NCBI RefSeq assembly: GCF_900103845.1 | Contig: NZ_FNIJ01000008.1 | Coordinates: forward strand, 244,267-308,266 | Reading direction: 5' to 3' | Length of the DNA stretch: 64,000 nt | Source: Pseudomonas jinjuensis | GTDB taxonomy: Bacteria; Pseudomonadota; Gammaproteobacteria; Pseudomonadales; Pseudomonadaceae | Part shown: piece after piece, positions 27,437 to 36,163 of the stretch | Layout: each line of letters opens with the position of its first letter | Position numbering within the stretch: position 1 is the first letter of the stretch | The notes under the pieces: model-generated | The model's input: only the letters and a program-made list of their open reading frames with translations | Told to the model about the DNA's origin: nothing | Database searches by the model: none | Translations under genes and position numbers: made by a program

Positions 27437-28666
27437 TCAGTCGGCACGGCCGGCGCGAGCCAGCACGGCATTGAGCAGCACATCGGCGCCCTGGGTGGCC
27501 TGTTCGGGAATCACGTCCTCGGCCTCGTTGTGGCTGAGCCCGCCGACGCAGGGAATGAACACCATGGCCGTCGGGCAGACCCGCGCCAGGTGGATGGCGT
27601 CGTGGCCGGCGCCGCTGACGATGTCCTGGTGCGAGTAGCCCAGCGCCTGCACCGCCTCGCGCACGTGGCCGACGCAGTCAGCGTCGAATGGCGTGGCCGG
27701 GCTGACCCAGTGCACGCCGATCTCCAGCGCCAGCCCGCGACGCGCGGCGATGTCCGCCAGCAGCACGCGGGCTTCCTGCTCCATGGCGGCGATCACGTCG
27801 TCGCCGTGGTGGCGCAGGTCGATGGTGAAGTCCAGCAGGCCGGCGATGGTATTGCGCGAGGACTTGGCGATCTCCAACTGGCCGACGGTCACCAGTCCGT
27901 TGGGCGCGAAACGCTGCGCCAGTGACTCCAGCGCCCGGATCATCTCCGCCGCACCGAACATCGCGTCGTGGCGCAGCGGCATCGGCGTGGTGCCGGCGTG
28001 GGCGGCCTGCCCGCCGACGCGTACATCGAGCCAGCGGATCGCCTGGCCGCCGGTGACGACGCCAACGTCGATGCCGTTGTCTTCGAGAATCGGCCCCTGT
28101 TCGATGTGCGCCTCGAAATAGGCGTCGAGACGGCGCCCCAGCGGCAGGTCGCCCTGCCAGTCGAGTGCCTGCAACGCCTCGCCGACGCTGACGCCCTCGG
28201 CATCGCGGGACGCCAGCGCCGCGTCCAGCGCCATGGCGCCGGTGAACGCCGCCGAGCCGAGCATCGCCGGGGTGAAGCGCGCGCCCTCCTCGTTGGTCCA
28301 CACCGCCACTTCCAACGGACGGCGGGTGCGGATGCCCCGGTCGTTCAGGCTGCGCAGCACTTCCAGTCCGGCCAGCACGCCGTAGACGCCGTCGAAGCGG
28401 CCGCCTTCGGGCTGGGTGTCGAGGTGGCTGCCCATCACCACCGGGTCGAGGCTGTCGTCCTCCCCGGCACGACGGGCGAACAGGTTGCCCACGGCGTCGC
28501 GGTGCAGGCTCAGGCCGGCGTCACGACACCAGCCTTCGAACAGTTCGCGGCCGGCGCGGTCCTCTTCGGAGAGCGCCAGTCGGCGGGAGCCGCCACGGGC
28601 GGTCGCGCCGACCTGGGCCATGTCCATCAGGCTCGCCCACAGGCGGGCGCCATCGATCTTCAGCAT
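27437..28666 (-). CDS. M20-family Zn hydrolase (allantoate / N-carbamoyl amino acid amidohydrolase type)
   Basis: A 409-residue binuclear-metal amidohydrolase. Metal-binding motifs are visible: GSHLDTQPEGGRFDGVYG (His, Asp), TNEEGARF (Glu-Glu), HIEQGPILE (His), and GHDAIHLA near the C-terminus. This set is typical of the HyuC/AllC branch that hydrolyses N-carbamoyl-amino acids, allantoate or ureidoglycolate. The ATG at 28666 is chosen over an adjacent TTG; GAGGA lies about 12 nt upstream. Neighbours suggest a substrate taken up by the MHS transporter. Confidence 0.85.
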   Translation of the reverse strand: MLKIDGARLWASLMDMAQVGATARGGSRRLALSEEDRAGRELFEGWCRDAGLSLHRDAVGNLFARRAGEDDSLDPVVMGSHLDTQPEGGRFDGVYGVLAGLEVLRSLNDRGIRTRRPLEVAVWTNEEGARFTPAMLGSAAFTGAMALDAALASRDAEGVSVGEALQALDWQGDLPLGRRLDAYFEAHIEQGPILEDNGIDVGVVTGGQAIRWLDVRVGGQAAHAGTTPMPLRHDAMFGAAEMIRALESLAQRFAPNGLVTVGQLEIAKSSRNTIAGLLDFTIDLRHHGDDVIAAMEQEARVLLADIAARRGLALEIGVHWVSPATPFDADCVGHVREAVQALGYSHQDIVSGAGHDAIHLARVCPTAMVFIPCVGGLSHNEAEDVIPEQATQGADVLLNAVLARAGRAD

Positions 28667-28685
28667 CAATCAGTCCTCGGGGAAA

Positions 28686-29975
28686 TCAGGCAGCGGCCGC
28701 TGCGGTGCGCAGGCGCTGGCGGCGGTCCAGACCGACGATGCACAGCAGCGAGAGGCCGGCCAGCAGGGAATAGAACAGCGCCAGCGGCAGCCACTGGCCA
28801 TCGAAGCGGTGCGCCAGGAAGGTGCCGATCAGCGGCGTGAGGCCGCCGGCGATGGCGCCGCAGACCTGGTAGGCGATGGAGATCGCCGAGTAGCGCACGC
28901 GGGTCTCGAACACCTCGCTGACGAAACCGGCGATCACCGAATAGAAGCTGGACATGCACACCACCGCGGTGGCGATGCCGACGATGATCGCTCCGGAACT
29001 GCCCTGGCTGACCAGCAGGAACATCGGGTATGGAGAAGCCACCGCCAGCAGCGCCGCCAGCTTGAGGAAGCGTGCCGAGCCGATGACTTCGGCCAGGCGC
29101 GCGGCCAGCGGCTGCACGCAGAACTGGATGATCGCCACGTAGAACAGGCAGTCGAGGATCAGCGCCCGGTCGATCTGCAGGTTCTGCGTGGTGTAGGAAA
29201 TCATGAAGGTGTTGGTGAAATAGACGCCGGCGATACCGATGGTATTGGCGCCGATGCACAGCAGCAGCGGTCGCCAGGAACTGCGCAGCACCTCCAGCGC
29301 CGGCAGCTTGTGCTGGCGCGACTGCTGCTGGATGCGGGCGAATTCCGGCGACTCGTTGACGCCCAGGCGGATCGCCAGGCCGACGATCAGCAGCACCGCG
29401 CTGGCGAGGAACGGCAGGCGCCAGCCCCAGTCGAGGAAGGTCGCGCTGTCCATGCTGGTGACCGCCTTGAAGGCCAGCAGCGAGAGGATCAGCCCGGCCG
29501 GGCTGCCGAGCTGCGCGAACGAGGCGAAGAAGGTGCGTCGTCCGCTGGGCGCATGCTCGCCGGCCATCAGCACGGCGCCGCCCCACTCGCCGCCCACGGC
29601 GATGCCCTGGACGATGCGCAAGGCCACCAGCAGCGCCGGAGCCGCAACGCCGATCTGCGCGTGGGTCGGCAGCAGGCCGATGCACACCGTCGCCACGCCC
29701 ATCATCACCAGGGTGACCAGCAGCGCCTTCTTGCGCCCGATGCGATCGCCCAGGTGACCGAAGATCAGCCCGCCCAGCGGCCGGGCGAAGAAGCCCACGG
29801 CGAAGGTGCCGAAGGCGGCCATGGTGCTGAGGAACTGGCTGTCGGAGGGGAAGAACAGGGTGCCGAACACGAGGGCGGCGGCGGTGGCGTAGATGTAGAA
29901 GTCGTACCACTCGATCATGGTACCGATGAAGGCGGCCGTGGCGGCACGGACCGGCTGTGGCGCGGGTTGGGACAT
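28686..29975 (-). CDS. MHS-family metabolite:H+ symporter
   Basis: A 429-residue major facilitator with about 12 spans. It has the metabolite:H+ symporter signatures: IEWYDFYIYATAAALVFG at the first span, FFARPLGGLIFGHLGDRIGRKKAL in loop 2-3, and GIAVGGEWGGAVL. Relatives carry shikimate, ketoglutarate, proline-betaine or citrate; the substrate here cannot be read. The ATG at 29975 has GGGAG 7 nt upstream (an in-frame start at 30035 lacks family sequence). First gene of the operon, divergent from the LysR gene. Confidence 0.88.
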   Translation of the reverse strand: MSQPAPQPVRAATAAFIGTMIEWYDFYIYATAAALVFGTLFFPSDSQFLSTMAAFGTFAVGFFARPLGGLIFGHLGDRIGRKKALLVTLVMMGVATVCIGLLPTHAQIGVAAPALLVALRIVQGIAVGGEWGGAVLMAGEHAPSGRRTFFASFAQLGSPAGLILSLLAFKAVTSMDSATFLDWGWRLPFLASAVLLIVGLAIRLGVNESPEFARIQQQSRQHKLPALEVLRSSWRPLLLCIGANTIGIAGVYFTNTFMISYTTQNLQIDRALILDCLFYVAIIQFCVQPLAARLAEVIGSARFLKLAALLAVASPYPMFLLVSQGSSGAIIVGIATAVVCMSSFYSVIAGFVSEVFETRVRYSAISIAYQVCGAIAGGLTPLIGTFLAHRFDGQWLPLALFYSLLAGLSLLCIVGLDRRQRLRTAAAAA

Positions 29976-30087
29976 TTCAGGCTCCCGATCTTGTCGATTG
30001 TTCTGGGCAGACGCTGTACGAGCGGCGTTCTGCAACGCCTGACCAGCGTTATCGCACCGGGACCATGATCATTCAATTTTCTAATCG

Positions 30088-30102
30088 TTATTCAAAGAAT
30101 AA
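30088..30102. promoter_or_regulatory. Palindromic operator candidate in the LysR/MHS divergent promoter
   Basis: TTATTCAAAGAATAA is a perfect 6-3-6 inverted repeat with the T-N11-A form typical of LysR-type sites. It overlaps the expected -35 region of the LysR gene promoter (TATAAT at 30111-30116) and lies between the two genes, so it could serve autoregulation and operon control. Confidence 0.55.
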
Positions 30103-30110
30103 TTCCCGCT

Positions 30111-30116
30111 TATAAT
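30111..30116 (+). promoter_or_regulatory. -10 element (TATAAT) of the LysR gene
   Basis: A perfect TATAAT about 30 bp before the GTG start. The -35 hexamer at 17-bp spacing would be TTATTC, part of the palindrome at 30088-30102. Confidence 0.55.
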
Positions 30117-30144
30117 CGGACGACCTACGAGCGGAGATTGTCCT

Positions 30145-31113
30145 GTGGAACCTCGCGACGGCCTCGGCCGCTTTCTCAACGACCGGCTGGACTGGAACCT
30201 GCTGCGCACCTGGCTGGTGATCGGCCAGGAACGCAGCATCAGCCGCGCCGCCGCACGCCTGCACCTGACCCAGCCGGCGGTCAGCCAGGCGCTGCGCCGT
30301 CTGGAAGAGCAACTCGGCGCCGCGCTGATCCAGCGTCGGGGACCGCGCTTCGAAATCACGGCGATCGGCGAGGAAATCCTGCGCATCGCCGGCGATGTCA
30401 ACGGCAACGTCTCGCGTCTGGCGGCTGCGCTGGAGCAGCCGGCCGACCAGGTGGTGGGCAAGGTGCGCATGCTCAACATCAGCCGCATCCAGTCGGGTTT
30501 CTATGACGACTTCCTCACCGACTTCCACCGTGCCCATCCCGGCGTCGAACTGGAAATCGAGGTGATGCGCAGCGCCGACGTGCTCAGCTCGCTGCAGCAG
30601 AAGACCGCCACCCTCGGCCTGGCGCTGTGCCGCCTGCCCTCGCCGCGCCTGGAGCAACGCGCCTTCCTGCGCCAGCGCTACACCTTCTTCTGCGGGCGCC
30701 ACCATGCGCTCTATGGCCGCCGCGACCTGCGCCTGGACGACCTGCTGGGCGAGGACTTCGTGTCCTTCACCAGCGACCAGATCGGCGAGGCGCTCTCGCC
30801 GCTGACCATCTTCCGCGACCAGCAGGGCTTCACCGGCAAGCTGGTGGCCTCCTCGCCGAGCCTCGAGGAAATCCGCCGTCTTGTTTATTGCGGCTATGGC
30901 ATCGGCTGCCTGCCGCAGCACATCGTCGCCGACGACCTCGCCCAGGGCCGTCTCTGGCAACTGCCGCCGGAGGATGGCGTGGCCGACGTGGACATCCACC
31001 TGCTGTGGAACCGCGAGCAGAAGCACACCCAGGCCGAGCGCTGCTTCCTCGGCGAACTGCTCAAGCGCATGGAACAGGTGCCGATGGAGCAGCGTCTCCT
31101 ATCGTCGCCATAG
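30145..31113 (+). CDS. LysR-family transcriptional regulator
   Basis: A 322-residue regulator. The N-terminal winged HTH is clear (about 18-76: RSISRAAARLHLTQPAVSQALRRLEEQLGAALIQRR), followed by a periplasmic-binding-type effector domain. The start is GTG at 30145 with GGAG 9 nt before it. It is divergent from the MHS transporter/amidohydrolase/deacetylase operon and most likely controls it; the effector is unknown. Confidence 0.88.
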   Translation: MEPRDGLGRFLNDRLDWNLLRTWLVIGQERSISRAAARLHLTQPAVSQALRRLEEQLGAALIQRRGPRFEITAIGEEILRIAGDVNGNVSRLAAALEQPADQVVGKVRMLNISRIQSGFYDDFLTDFHRAHPGVELEIEVMRSADVLSSLQQKTATLGLALCRLPSPRLEQRAFLRQRYTFFCGRHHALYGRRDLRLDDLLGEDFVSFTSDQIGEALSPLTIFRDQQGFTGKLVASSPSLEEIRRLVYCGYGIGCLPQHIVADDLAQGRLWQLPPEDGVADVDIHLLWNREQKHTQAERCFLGELLKRMEQVPMEQRLLSSP

Positions 31114-31170
31114 CTGGAGCCTCACGCCCTCAGCCCCTACAATCGCCCCTCGCTTGAAGGAGACTGCACG

Positions 31171-31950
31171 ATGCTGATGGTGATTTCCCCCGCCAAGACC
31201 CTGGACTACGACACCGCTCCGGTGACCGAGCGCTTCACGCTGCCCGAACACCTGGACGACGCCCAGGAGCTGATCGGCATCCTCCGCGAGCTGACGCCGG
31301 CGCAGATCGCCGAGCTGATGAGCCTCTCCGACAAGCTGGCCGGCCTGAACGCGGCGCGCTTCGGCAGCTGGCACCCGGACTTCACCCCGGCCAACGCCAA
31401 GCAGGCGCTGCTGGCGTTCAAGGGCGACGTGTATACCGGGCTGCACGCCGAGGACTTCTCCGCGGACGATTTCGACTTCGCCCAGCGCCACCTGCGCATG
31501 CTCTCCGGCCTGTACGGCGTGCTGCGGCCGCTGGACCTGATGCAGCCCTATCGCCTGGAAATGGGCACGAAGCTGGCCAACGCCCGTGGCAAGGACCTCT
31601 ACGCCTTCTGGGGCGAGCGCATCAGCGGCTGGCTGAACGAGGCGCTGGCCGAACAGGGCGACGACGTGCTGCTCAACCTGGCCTCCAACGAATACTTCGG
31701 CGCGGTGAAGCGCAAGGCGCTGAATGCGCGGGTCATCGACACCGAGTTCAGGGACCTGAAGAACGGCCAGTACAAGATCATCAGCTTCTACGCCAAGAAG
31801 GCCCGCGGGCTGATGGCGCGCTATGTGATCCGCGAACGCCTGAGCGACCCGGCCGGGCTGAAGGACTTCAGCTACGCCGGCTATCGCTTCAGCGCCGAAC
31901 AGTCCGGCGCGGACAACCTGGTGTTCCTGCGCGACCAGCCCGACGATTGA
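31171..31950 (+). CDS. yaaA: YaaA family peroxide-stress protein
   Basis: A 259-residue cytoplasmic protein of the YaaA (DUF328/UPF0246) family. The N-terminus [13 protein letters not shown] and the internal [29 protein letters not shown] and [10 protein letters not shown] segments are diagnostic. In E. coli YaaA lowers free iron during peroxide stress and is OxyR controlled; no OxyR site was identified here. AAGGAGA precedes the ATG. It lies 57 nt after the LysR gene and may be read with it or alone. Confidence 0.93.
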   Translation: MLMVISPAKTLDYDTAPVTERFTLPEHLDDAQELIGILRELTPAQIAELMSLSDKLAGLNAARFGSWHPDFTPANAKQALLAFKGDVYTGLHAEDFSADDFDFAQRHLRMLSGLYGVLRPLDLMQPYRLEMGTKLANARGKDLYAFWGERISGWLNEALAEQGDDVLLNLASNEYFGAVKRKALNARVIDTEFRDLKNGQYKIISFYAKKARGLMARYVIRERLSDPAGLKDFSYAGYRFSAEQSGADNLVFLRDQPDD

Positions 31951-32003
31951 AGCGGGCCGCTTGAAGCGGGCCTACACGGCAGGCCCGTAGCACTACGGGG
32001 AAC

Positions 32004-33563
32004 TCAGTTCACCGCCCGGCCCTTGCCCTTCCAGTAGGGCTCGCGCAGCTCGCGCTTGAGGATCTTGCCGGCGCCGGACAGCGGCATGGCGTCGCGGAAT
32101 TCCACGCTCTTCGGGCACTTGTAGCCGGCGATGTGCTCGCGGCACAGGGCGCGCAGCTCGTCCTCGCTCGCCGTCACCCCCGGCTTCAGGGTGACGATGG
32201 CATGCACCGCCTCGCCCCACTCCGCGCTGGGGATGCCGATGACCGCGCACATGGCCACCGCCGGGTGCTTGGCCAGGGCGTTCTCCACCTCCGCCGAGTA
32301 CACGTTCTCGCCGCCGCTGACGATCATGTCCTTCACCCGGTCGACGATGAAGATGTAGCCGTTCTCGTTCATCCGGGCCGCATCGCCGGTGTGGAACCAG
32401 CCGTCGCGTAGCGCCGAGGCGGTTTCCTCCGGCTTGTTCCAGTAGCCCTGCATCACCGACGGTCCCTTGATCAGGATTTCCCCGACCTCGCCCCGCGGCA
32501 CCTCGTTGCCCTCGGAGTCGGCGATCATCAGCTGCAGGCCGGTCATCACCCGCCCCGCGGAACGATAGAGCCCGCTGGCGCGCCCTTCCGGGCCATGGTT
32601 CTCCGCAAGGTTGAGGGTCACCGTGCCGGCGTTCTCGGTCATGCCGTAGGCGTGGATGAACTCGATGCCCGCCGGCAGCATTTCCATGGCCTTCTCCAGC
32701 ACCGCCGCATTGATCGGCGAGGCGCCATAGCTGATGCGGCGCAGGCTGCCGAGGTCGTACTCGGCGAATTTCGGATGGGCCAGCAGCATCTGCAGCATGG
32801 TCGGCACCAGCACCGCTTCGGTGATCCCCTCGCGCTGGATGGCTTCCAGCGCCATGGTCGGCTCGAACATGGGCAGGAAACAGCTCGGCACACCGACCAC
32901 CACCCGTGCGGCGGCGTAGGCCAGGCCGGCGATATGGAACATCGGCGAAGTCACCAGCGCCAGCGAGTCGTCGCGGATCGGCGCCACGGTCATGCGCATG
33001 AACATGCAGGACCACAGGCTGGCGTGCGACATCATCACGCCCTTGGGCAGGCCGGTGGTGCCGCCGGTGTACATGATCACCGCCAGGTCGTCGCCGCCAT
33101 GGCCGGAGTCGGCGATGGGCGCGGAATCGGCGATCAGCCGTTCGAAGGAGTGCATGCCGTCAGGCGCCTCGCCATCGCCGGCGTGGATCAGCAGCGGCCG
33201 GTTCTTCGCCGCGGCGAGGATGCCTTCGGTCAGCGGCAGGAACTGGTCGTCGACGATCACGTAGCGGGTATCGCAGTCGTCCAGCGAATAGACGATCTCC
33301 GGGACGCTCCAGCGGGTATTCACCGGATTGAGCACCGCGCCGAGCCACCAGCCGGCCAGTATGTATTCCAGATAACGGTCGGAGTTCAGCGCCAGCATGC
33401 CGATGCGGTCGCCCGGCTGCACGCCGAGGCCGCGCAGGCCGGCGGCCAGGCGCGCCACGCGCTCGCCCAGCTCGCGGAAGGTGTGCCGGCGGTCCTTGTA
33501 GATGGTGGCGACCCGCTCGGGATTCATCTGCATGGCGATCTGCAGACCATGGGTCAGTTGCAT
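32004..33563 (-). CDS. AMP-forming acyl-CoA synthetase (downstream copy of a tandem pair)
   Basis: A 519-residue ANL-superfamily ligase that activates a carboxylic acid as acyl-AMP and then acyl-CoA. The P-loop-like motif MYTGGTTGLPKG, the YGMTEN motif, the GWFHTGDAA motif and the C-terminal Lys region (PLSGAGKILKRELR) are present. The closest visible relative is the neighbouring gene at 33719-35275: both begin MxLTxGLxxxxxMxPxxxATI and share long identical stretches. The ATG at 33563 has GAGG about 9 nt upstream. The acid used is not known; medium-chain or aryl/branched acids are typical. Confidence 0.88.
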   Translation of the reverse strand: MQLTHGLQIAMQMNPERVATIYKDRRHTFRELGERVARLAAGLRGLGVQPGDRIGMLALNSDRYLEYILAGWWLGAVLNPVNTRWSVPEIVYSLDDCDTRYVIVDDQFLPLTEGILAAAKNRPLLIHAGDGEAPDGMHSFERLIADSAPIADSGHGGDDLAVIMYTGGTTGLPKGVMMSHASLWSCMFMRMTVAPIRDDSLALVTSPMFHIAGLAYAAARVVVGVPSCFLPMFEPTMALEAIQREGITEAVLVPTMLQMLLAHPKFAEYDLGSLRRISYGASPINAAVLEKAMEMLPAGIEFIHAYGMTENAGTVTLNLAENHGPEGRASGLYRSAGRVMTGLQLMIADSEGNEVPRGEVGEILIKGPSVMQGYWNKPEETASALRDGWFHTGDAARMNENGYIFIVDRVKDMIVSGGENVYSAEVENALAKHPAVAMCAVIGIPSAEWGEAVHAIVTLKPGVTASEDELRALCREHIAGYKCPKSVEFRDAMPLSGAGKILKRELREPYWKGKGRAVN

Positions 33564-33718
33564 GGGAAAACCTCGACCGTTGTTCTTGTAGAAGGCATGC
33601 ATCCTAGGCGGCGGTCCCGGCACCGTCATGGCTCAAAGGAGTGAGAGGCGGCGGTGCCGGGAATCGGTCGAACGGACCAGTCCCCGCCGAACGGGGACCG
33701 GATGCGCGGCGGCAGGCC

Positions 33719-35275
33719 TCAGTTGACCGCGCGGGCCCGGTCCTGCCAGTACGGCTCGCGCAGGTCGCGCTTGAGGATCTTGCCGGCGCCGGAGAGCGGC
33801 ATGGCGTCGCGAAACTCGACGGTCTTCGGGCACTTGTAGCCGGCGATGAACTCGCGGCAATGGGCGCGCAGTTCGGTCTCGTCGGCGCTGCAGCCAGGCT
33901 TCAGGGTGACCACCGCGTGCACCGCCTCGCCCCAGGTTTCGTGGGGAATGCCGATCACCGCGCACATCGCCACCGCCGGGTGGCGGGCCAGGGCGTTCTC
34001 CACCTCCGCCGAGTACACGTTCTCGCCGCCGCTGACGATCATGTCCTTCACCCGGTCGACGATGAACAGGTAGCCGTCCGCATCGACGTAGCCGGCGTCG
34101 CCGGTATGCAGCCAGCCATCGCGCAGCGCCCTGGCGGTTTCTTCCGGCTTGTTCCAGTAGCCCTGCATCACGGTCGGGCCCATGCAGGTCACCTCGCCCA
34201 CCGTGCCGCGCGGCACCTCGTTGCCGTCGGCGTCGACGATGCGCATGGCGAGCCCGGTCAGCGCCCGGCCGGCGGAGCGGTACAGGCCGCTGGCGCGCGC
34301 TTCGGGGCCGTGGTTTTCCGGCGGGTTGATGGTGATCACCGGCGAATTCTCGGTGAGTCCGTAGGTGTGGTAGAACTTCGCGCCCGGCAGCACTTCCAGG
34401 GCGTGCTCCAGCACCGCGGCGTTGATCGGCGAGGCGCCATAGGCGATGCGCTTCAGGCTGGAGAGGTCGAATTCGCGGAAGCGCGGATGCGCCAGCAGCG
34501 CCTGCAGCATGGTCGGCACCAGCATGATCTCCGCCACCTTCTCGCGCTCGATGGTTTCCAGCACCTCGGTCGGCTCGAAGAACGGCACGTAGGCATTCGG
34601 CTCGCCCTGGATCACCCGTGCCGCGACCCGCGACAGGCCGGCGGTGTGGAACAGCGGGGCGACGTTCAGGCAGACGGTGTCGCGCAGCGGCTCCAGGTCG
34701 GCCATGCGCATCAGCGCGCTGGTCCACAGGTTGCGGTGCGACAGCATCACGCCCTTGGGCAGGCCGGTGGTGCCGCCGGTATAGAGGATCACCGCGAGGT
34801 CCTCGCCGCCGCGCCGGCAGTCTTCCACCGGCTGCGAATCGGCGATCAGTGCCTCGAACGAGTGCATGCCCGCCGGCGCCGGGCCGTCGCCGGCGTGGAT
34901 CAGGACCGGTTTGCGGCGGGCGCCGGCGACGATCGCCTCCACCAGCGGCAGGTGGGCGTCGTCCACGATCAGCAGGCCGGTGTCGCAGTCGTCCAGCGAA
35001 TAGACGATCTCCGCCGCGCTCCAGCGGATGTTCACCGGGTTGAGCACCGCGCCGGCCCACCAGCCGGCCAGCATGTATTCCTGGAAACGGTCCGAGTTCA
35101 ACGCCAGCATCGCGATGCGGTCGCCTGGCTGCACGCCGAGTCCGCGCAGGCCGGCGGCCAGCCGGGCCACCCGCTCGCCGAGCTCCCTGTAGGTGCGATG
35201 ACGGCCGCGGAAGATGGTGGCGATCTTGTCCGGCGTCATGAGGACGGAGGTGTGCAGGCCTTGCGTAAGATGCAT
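33719..35275 (-). CDS. AMP-forming acyl-CoA synthetase (upstream copy of a tandem pair)
   Basis: A 518-residue ANL ligase with YTGGTTGLPKG, YGLTEN, GWLHTGDAG and PLSGAGKILKRDLR motifs. It is a paralogue of the gene at 32004-33563, collinear over the whole length, with a 155-nt gap between them; a local duplication is the simplest origin. The ATG at 35275 has GAGGG about 10 nt upstream. The promoter should lie in the gap shared with the distant algD leader. Confidence 0.88.
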   Translation of the reverse strand: MHLTQGLHTSVLMTPDKIATIFRGRHRTYRELGERVARLAAGLRGLGVQPGDRIAMLALNSDRFQEYMLAGWWAGAVLNPVNIRWSAAEIVYSLDDCDTGLLIVDDAHLPLVEAIVAGARRKPVLIHAGDGPAPAGMHSFEALIADSQPVEDCRRGGEDLAVILYTGGTTGLPKGVMLSHRNLWTSALMRMADLEPLRDTVCLNVAPLFHTAGLSRVAARVIQGEPNAYVPFFEPTEVLETIEREKVAEIMLVPTMLQALLAHPRFREFDLSSLKRIAYGASPINAAVLEHALEVLPGAKFYHTYGLTENSPVITINPPENHGPEARASGLYRSAGRALTGLAMRIVDADGNEVPRGTVGEVTCMGPTVMQGYWNKPEETARALRDGWLHTGDAGYVDADGYLFIVDRVKDMIVSGGENVYSAEVENALARHPAVAMCAVIGIPHETWGEAVHAVVTLKPGCSADETELRAHCREFIAGYKCPKTVEFRDAMPLSGAGKILKRDLREPYWQDRARAVN

Positions 35276-36163
35276 GAAGCGAACCCTCTTGTTGTTCTGT
35301 TTTCGGATGACCACCCGGGCATCCTAGGGTCGGCTGGCGGCGGCGGGCATAGATCAAAGGAACCATAAGCGCATCGCCAGCATTTCCCGCCGCGCCAGCG
35401 CGGGGAAGTCCCTGCGATCGATGTGCCTTTCGCTACCGCTCATCCGGAAACGCCTCTCCCGCGGAAGAACTTTTCAGCGCCATCGCAGCGCCGACTGGCG
35501 TCCGGAATTTCCGCAAATGCCAATCATCCTGTAATCCATTGGCCATTACAGGCGAGGCGCCATCCTGTGCATTTCACGATTGCAAGTTGCACTGAAACGC
35601 ACCGGACCAAGTCTTTCGAGTGGTGATCCGATCAATTTTCAGACAAATATTTTCGGGAACTTTTCGGCATCCTGCAATTTGCACAGGGAATACGAAGCGG
35701 GAGATTTGCCATCATTCCGAGATCAATGGATGGCAACTGGATAGCCTTGTGAAACTTTCGTTCGGGATGAGCGGCAGGAACTATCCGTGAATTTGAAAAA
35801 TCCTATCTGCGCAACGTCCCTGATATTCAACAGGGCTTGATCCCTGCCGTTCCGCAACTGCTGCAGAACGCCTCGGAGGTATTGCCAACTTCAACCGATT
35901 CAATGAGTTAGCGATTAGCAACTGATTATCGAACCAAACTGGAGCACCTCAGTCCGACATATGCACCATCAACGACATCGAACTGAAACATAACGGGGCA
36001 ATGCTCATGAAGTTTGCCCGAATATTGTGCTCTGAAGTCTAGCAGTACTTCTCATACCTGCCAGGAGGAAGTTCGGAGACATTTGTTTCCGCAATATTCC
36101 TACGCATGAAAAACGGCTCTTCGGCCAACTTTGAATCACTCGATAATTGCAGAGGTGAATGCG
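35276..36163 (+). promoter_or_regulatory. 888-bp algD control region
   Basis: This stretch separates the acyl-CoA synthetase gene from algD and contains no supported gene. From about 35500 onward it is distinctly AT-richer than the flanks. It contains the AlgU-type promoter at 35778-35807 and a leader of about 350 nt. Long upstream regions with far sites for AlgR, AmrZ and others are known for algD in P. aeruginosa; I could not identify AlgR boxes with certainty here. Confidence 0.7.
35778..35807 (+). promoter_or_regulatory. AlgU (sigma-22)-type promoter of algD
   Basis: GAACTA at 35778-35783, a 17-bp spacer, and TCCTATC at 35801-35807. The P. aeruginosa algD promoter, as I remember it, reads GAACTT-N17-TCCTATC, so only one -35 base differs. 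The start site would be near 35813, leaving a leader of about 350 nt, close to the known length. Confidence 0.75.

Noticed and set aside
33641..35368. Long frames on both strands over the tandem acyl-CoA synthetase genes
   Set aside because: They are other-frame shadows of genes with complete catalytic motifs; Arg/Pro/Gly-rich sequence without domains.
35657..35662. GAACTT as the -35 of the algD promoter
   Set aside because: No suitable AlgU -10 lies 16-17 bp downstream; the GAACTA/TCCTATC pair at 35778-35807 fits far better and gives the right leader length.
35840..35860. CCGTTCCGC as an AlgR box in the algD leader
   Set aside because: It matches the CCGTTCGTC consensus only partly and lies downstream of the inferred start site; too weak to annotate.
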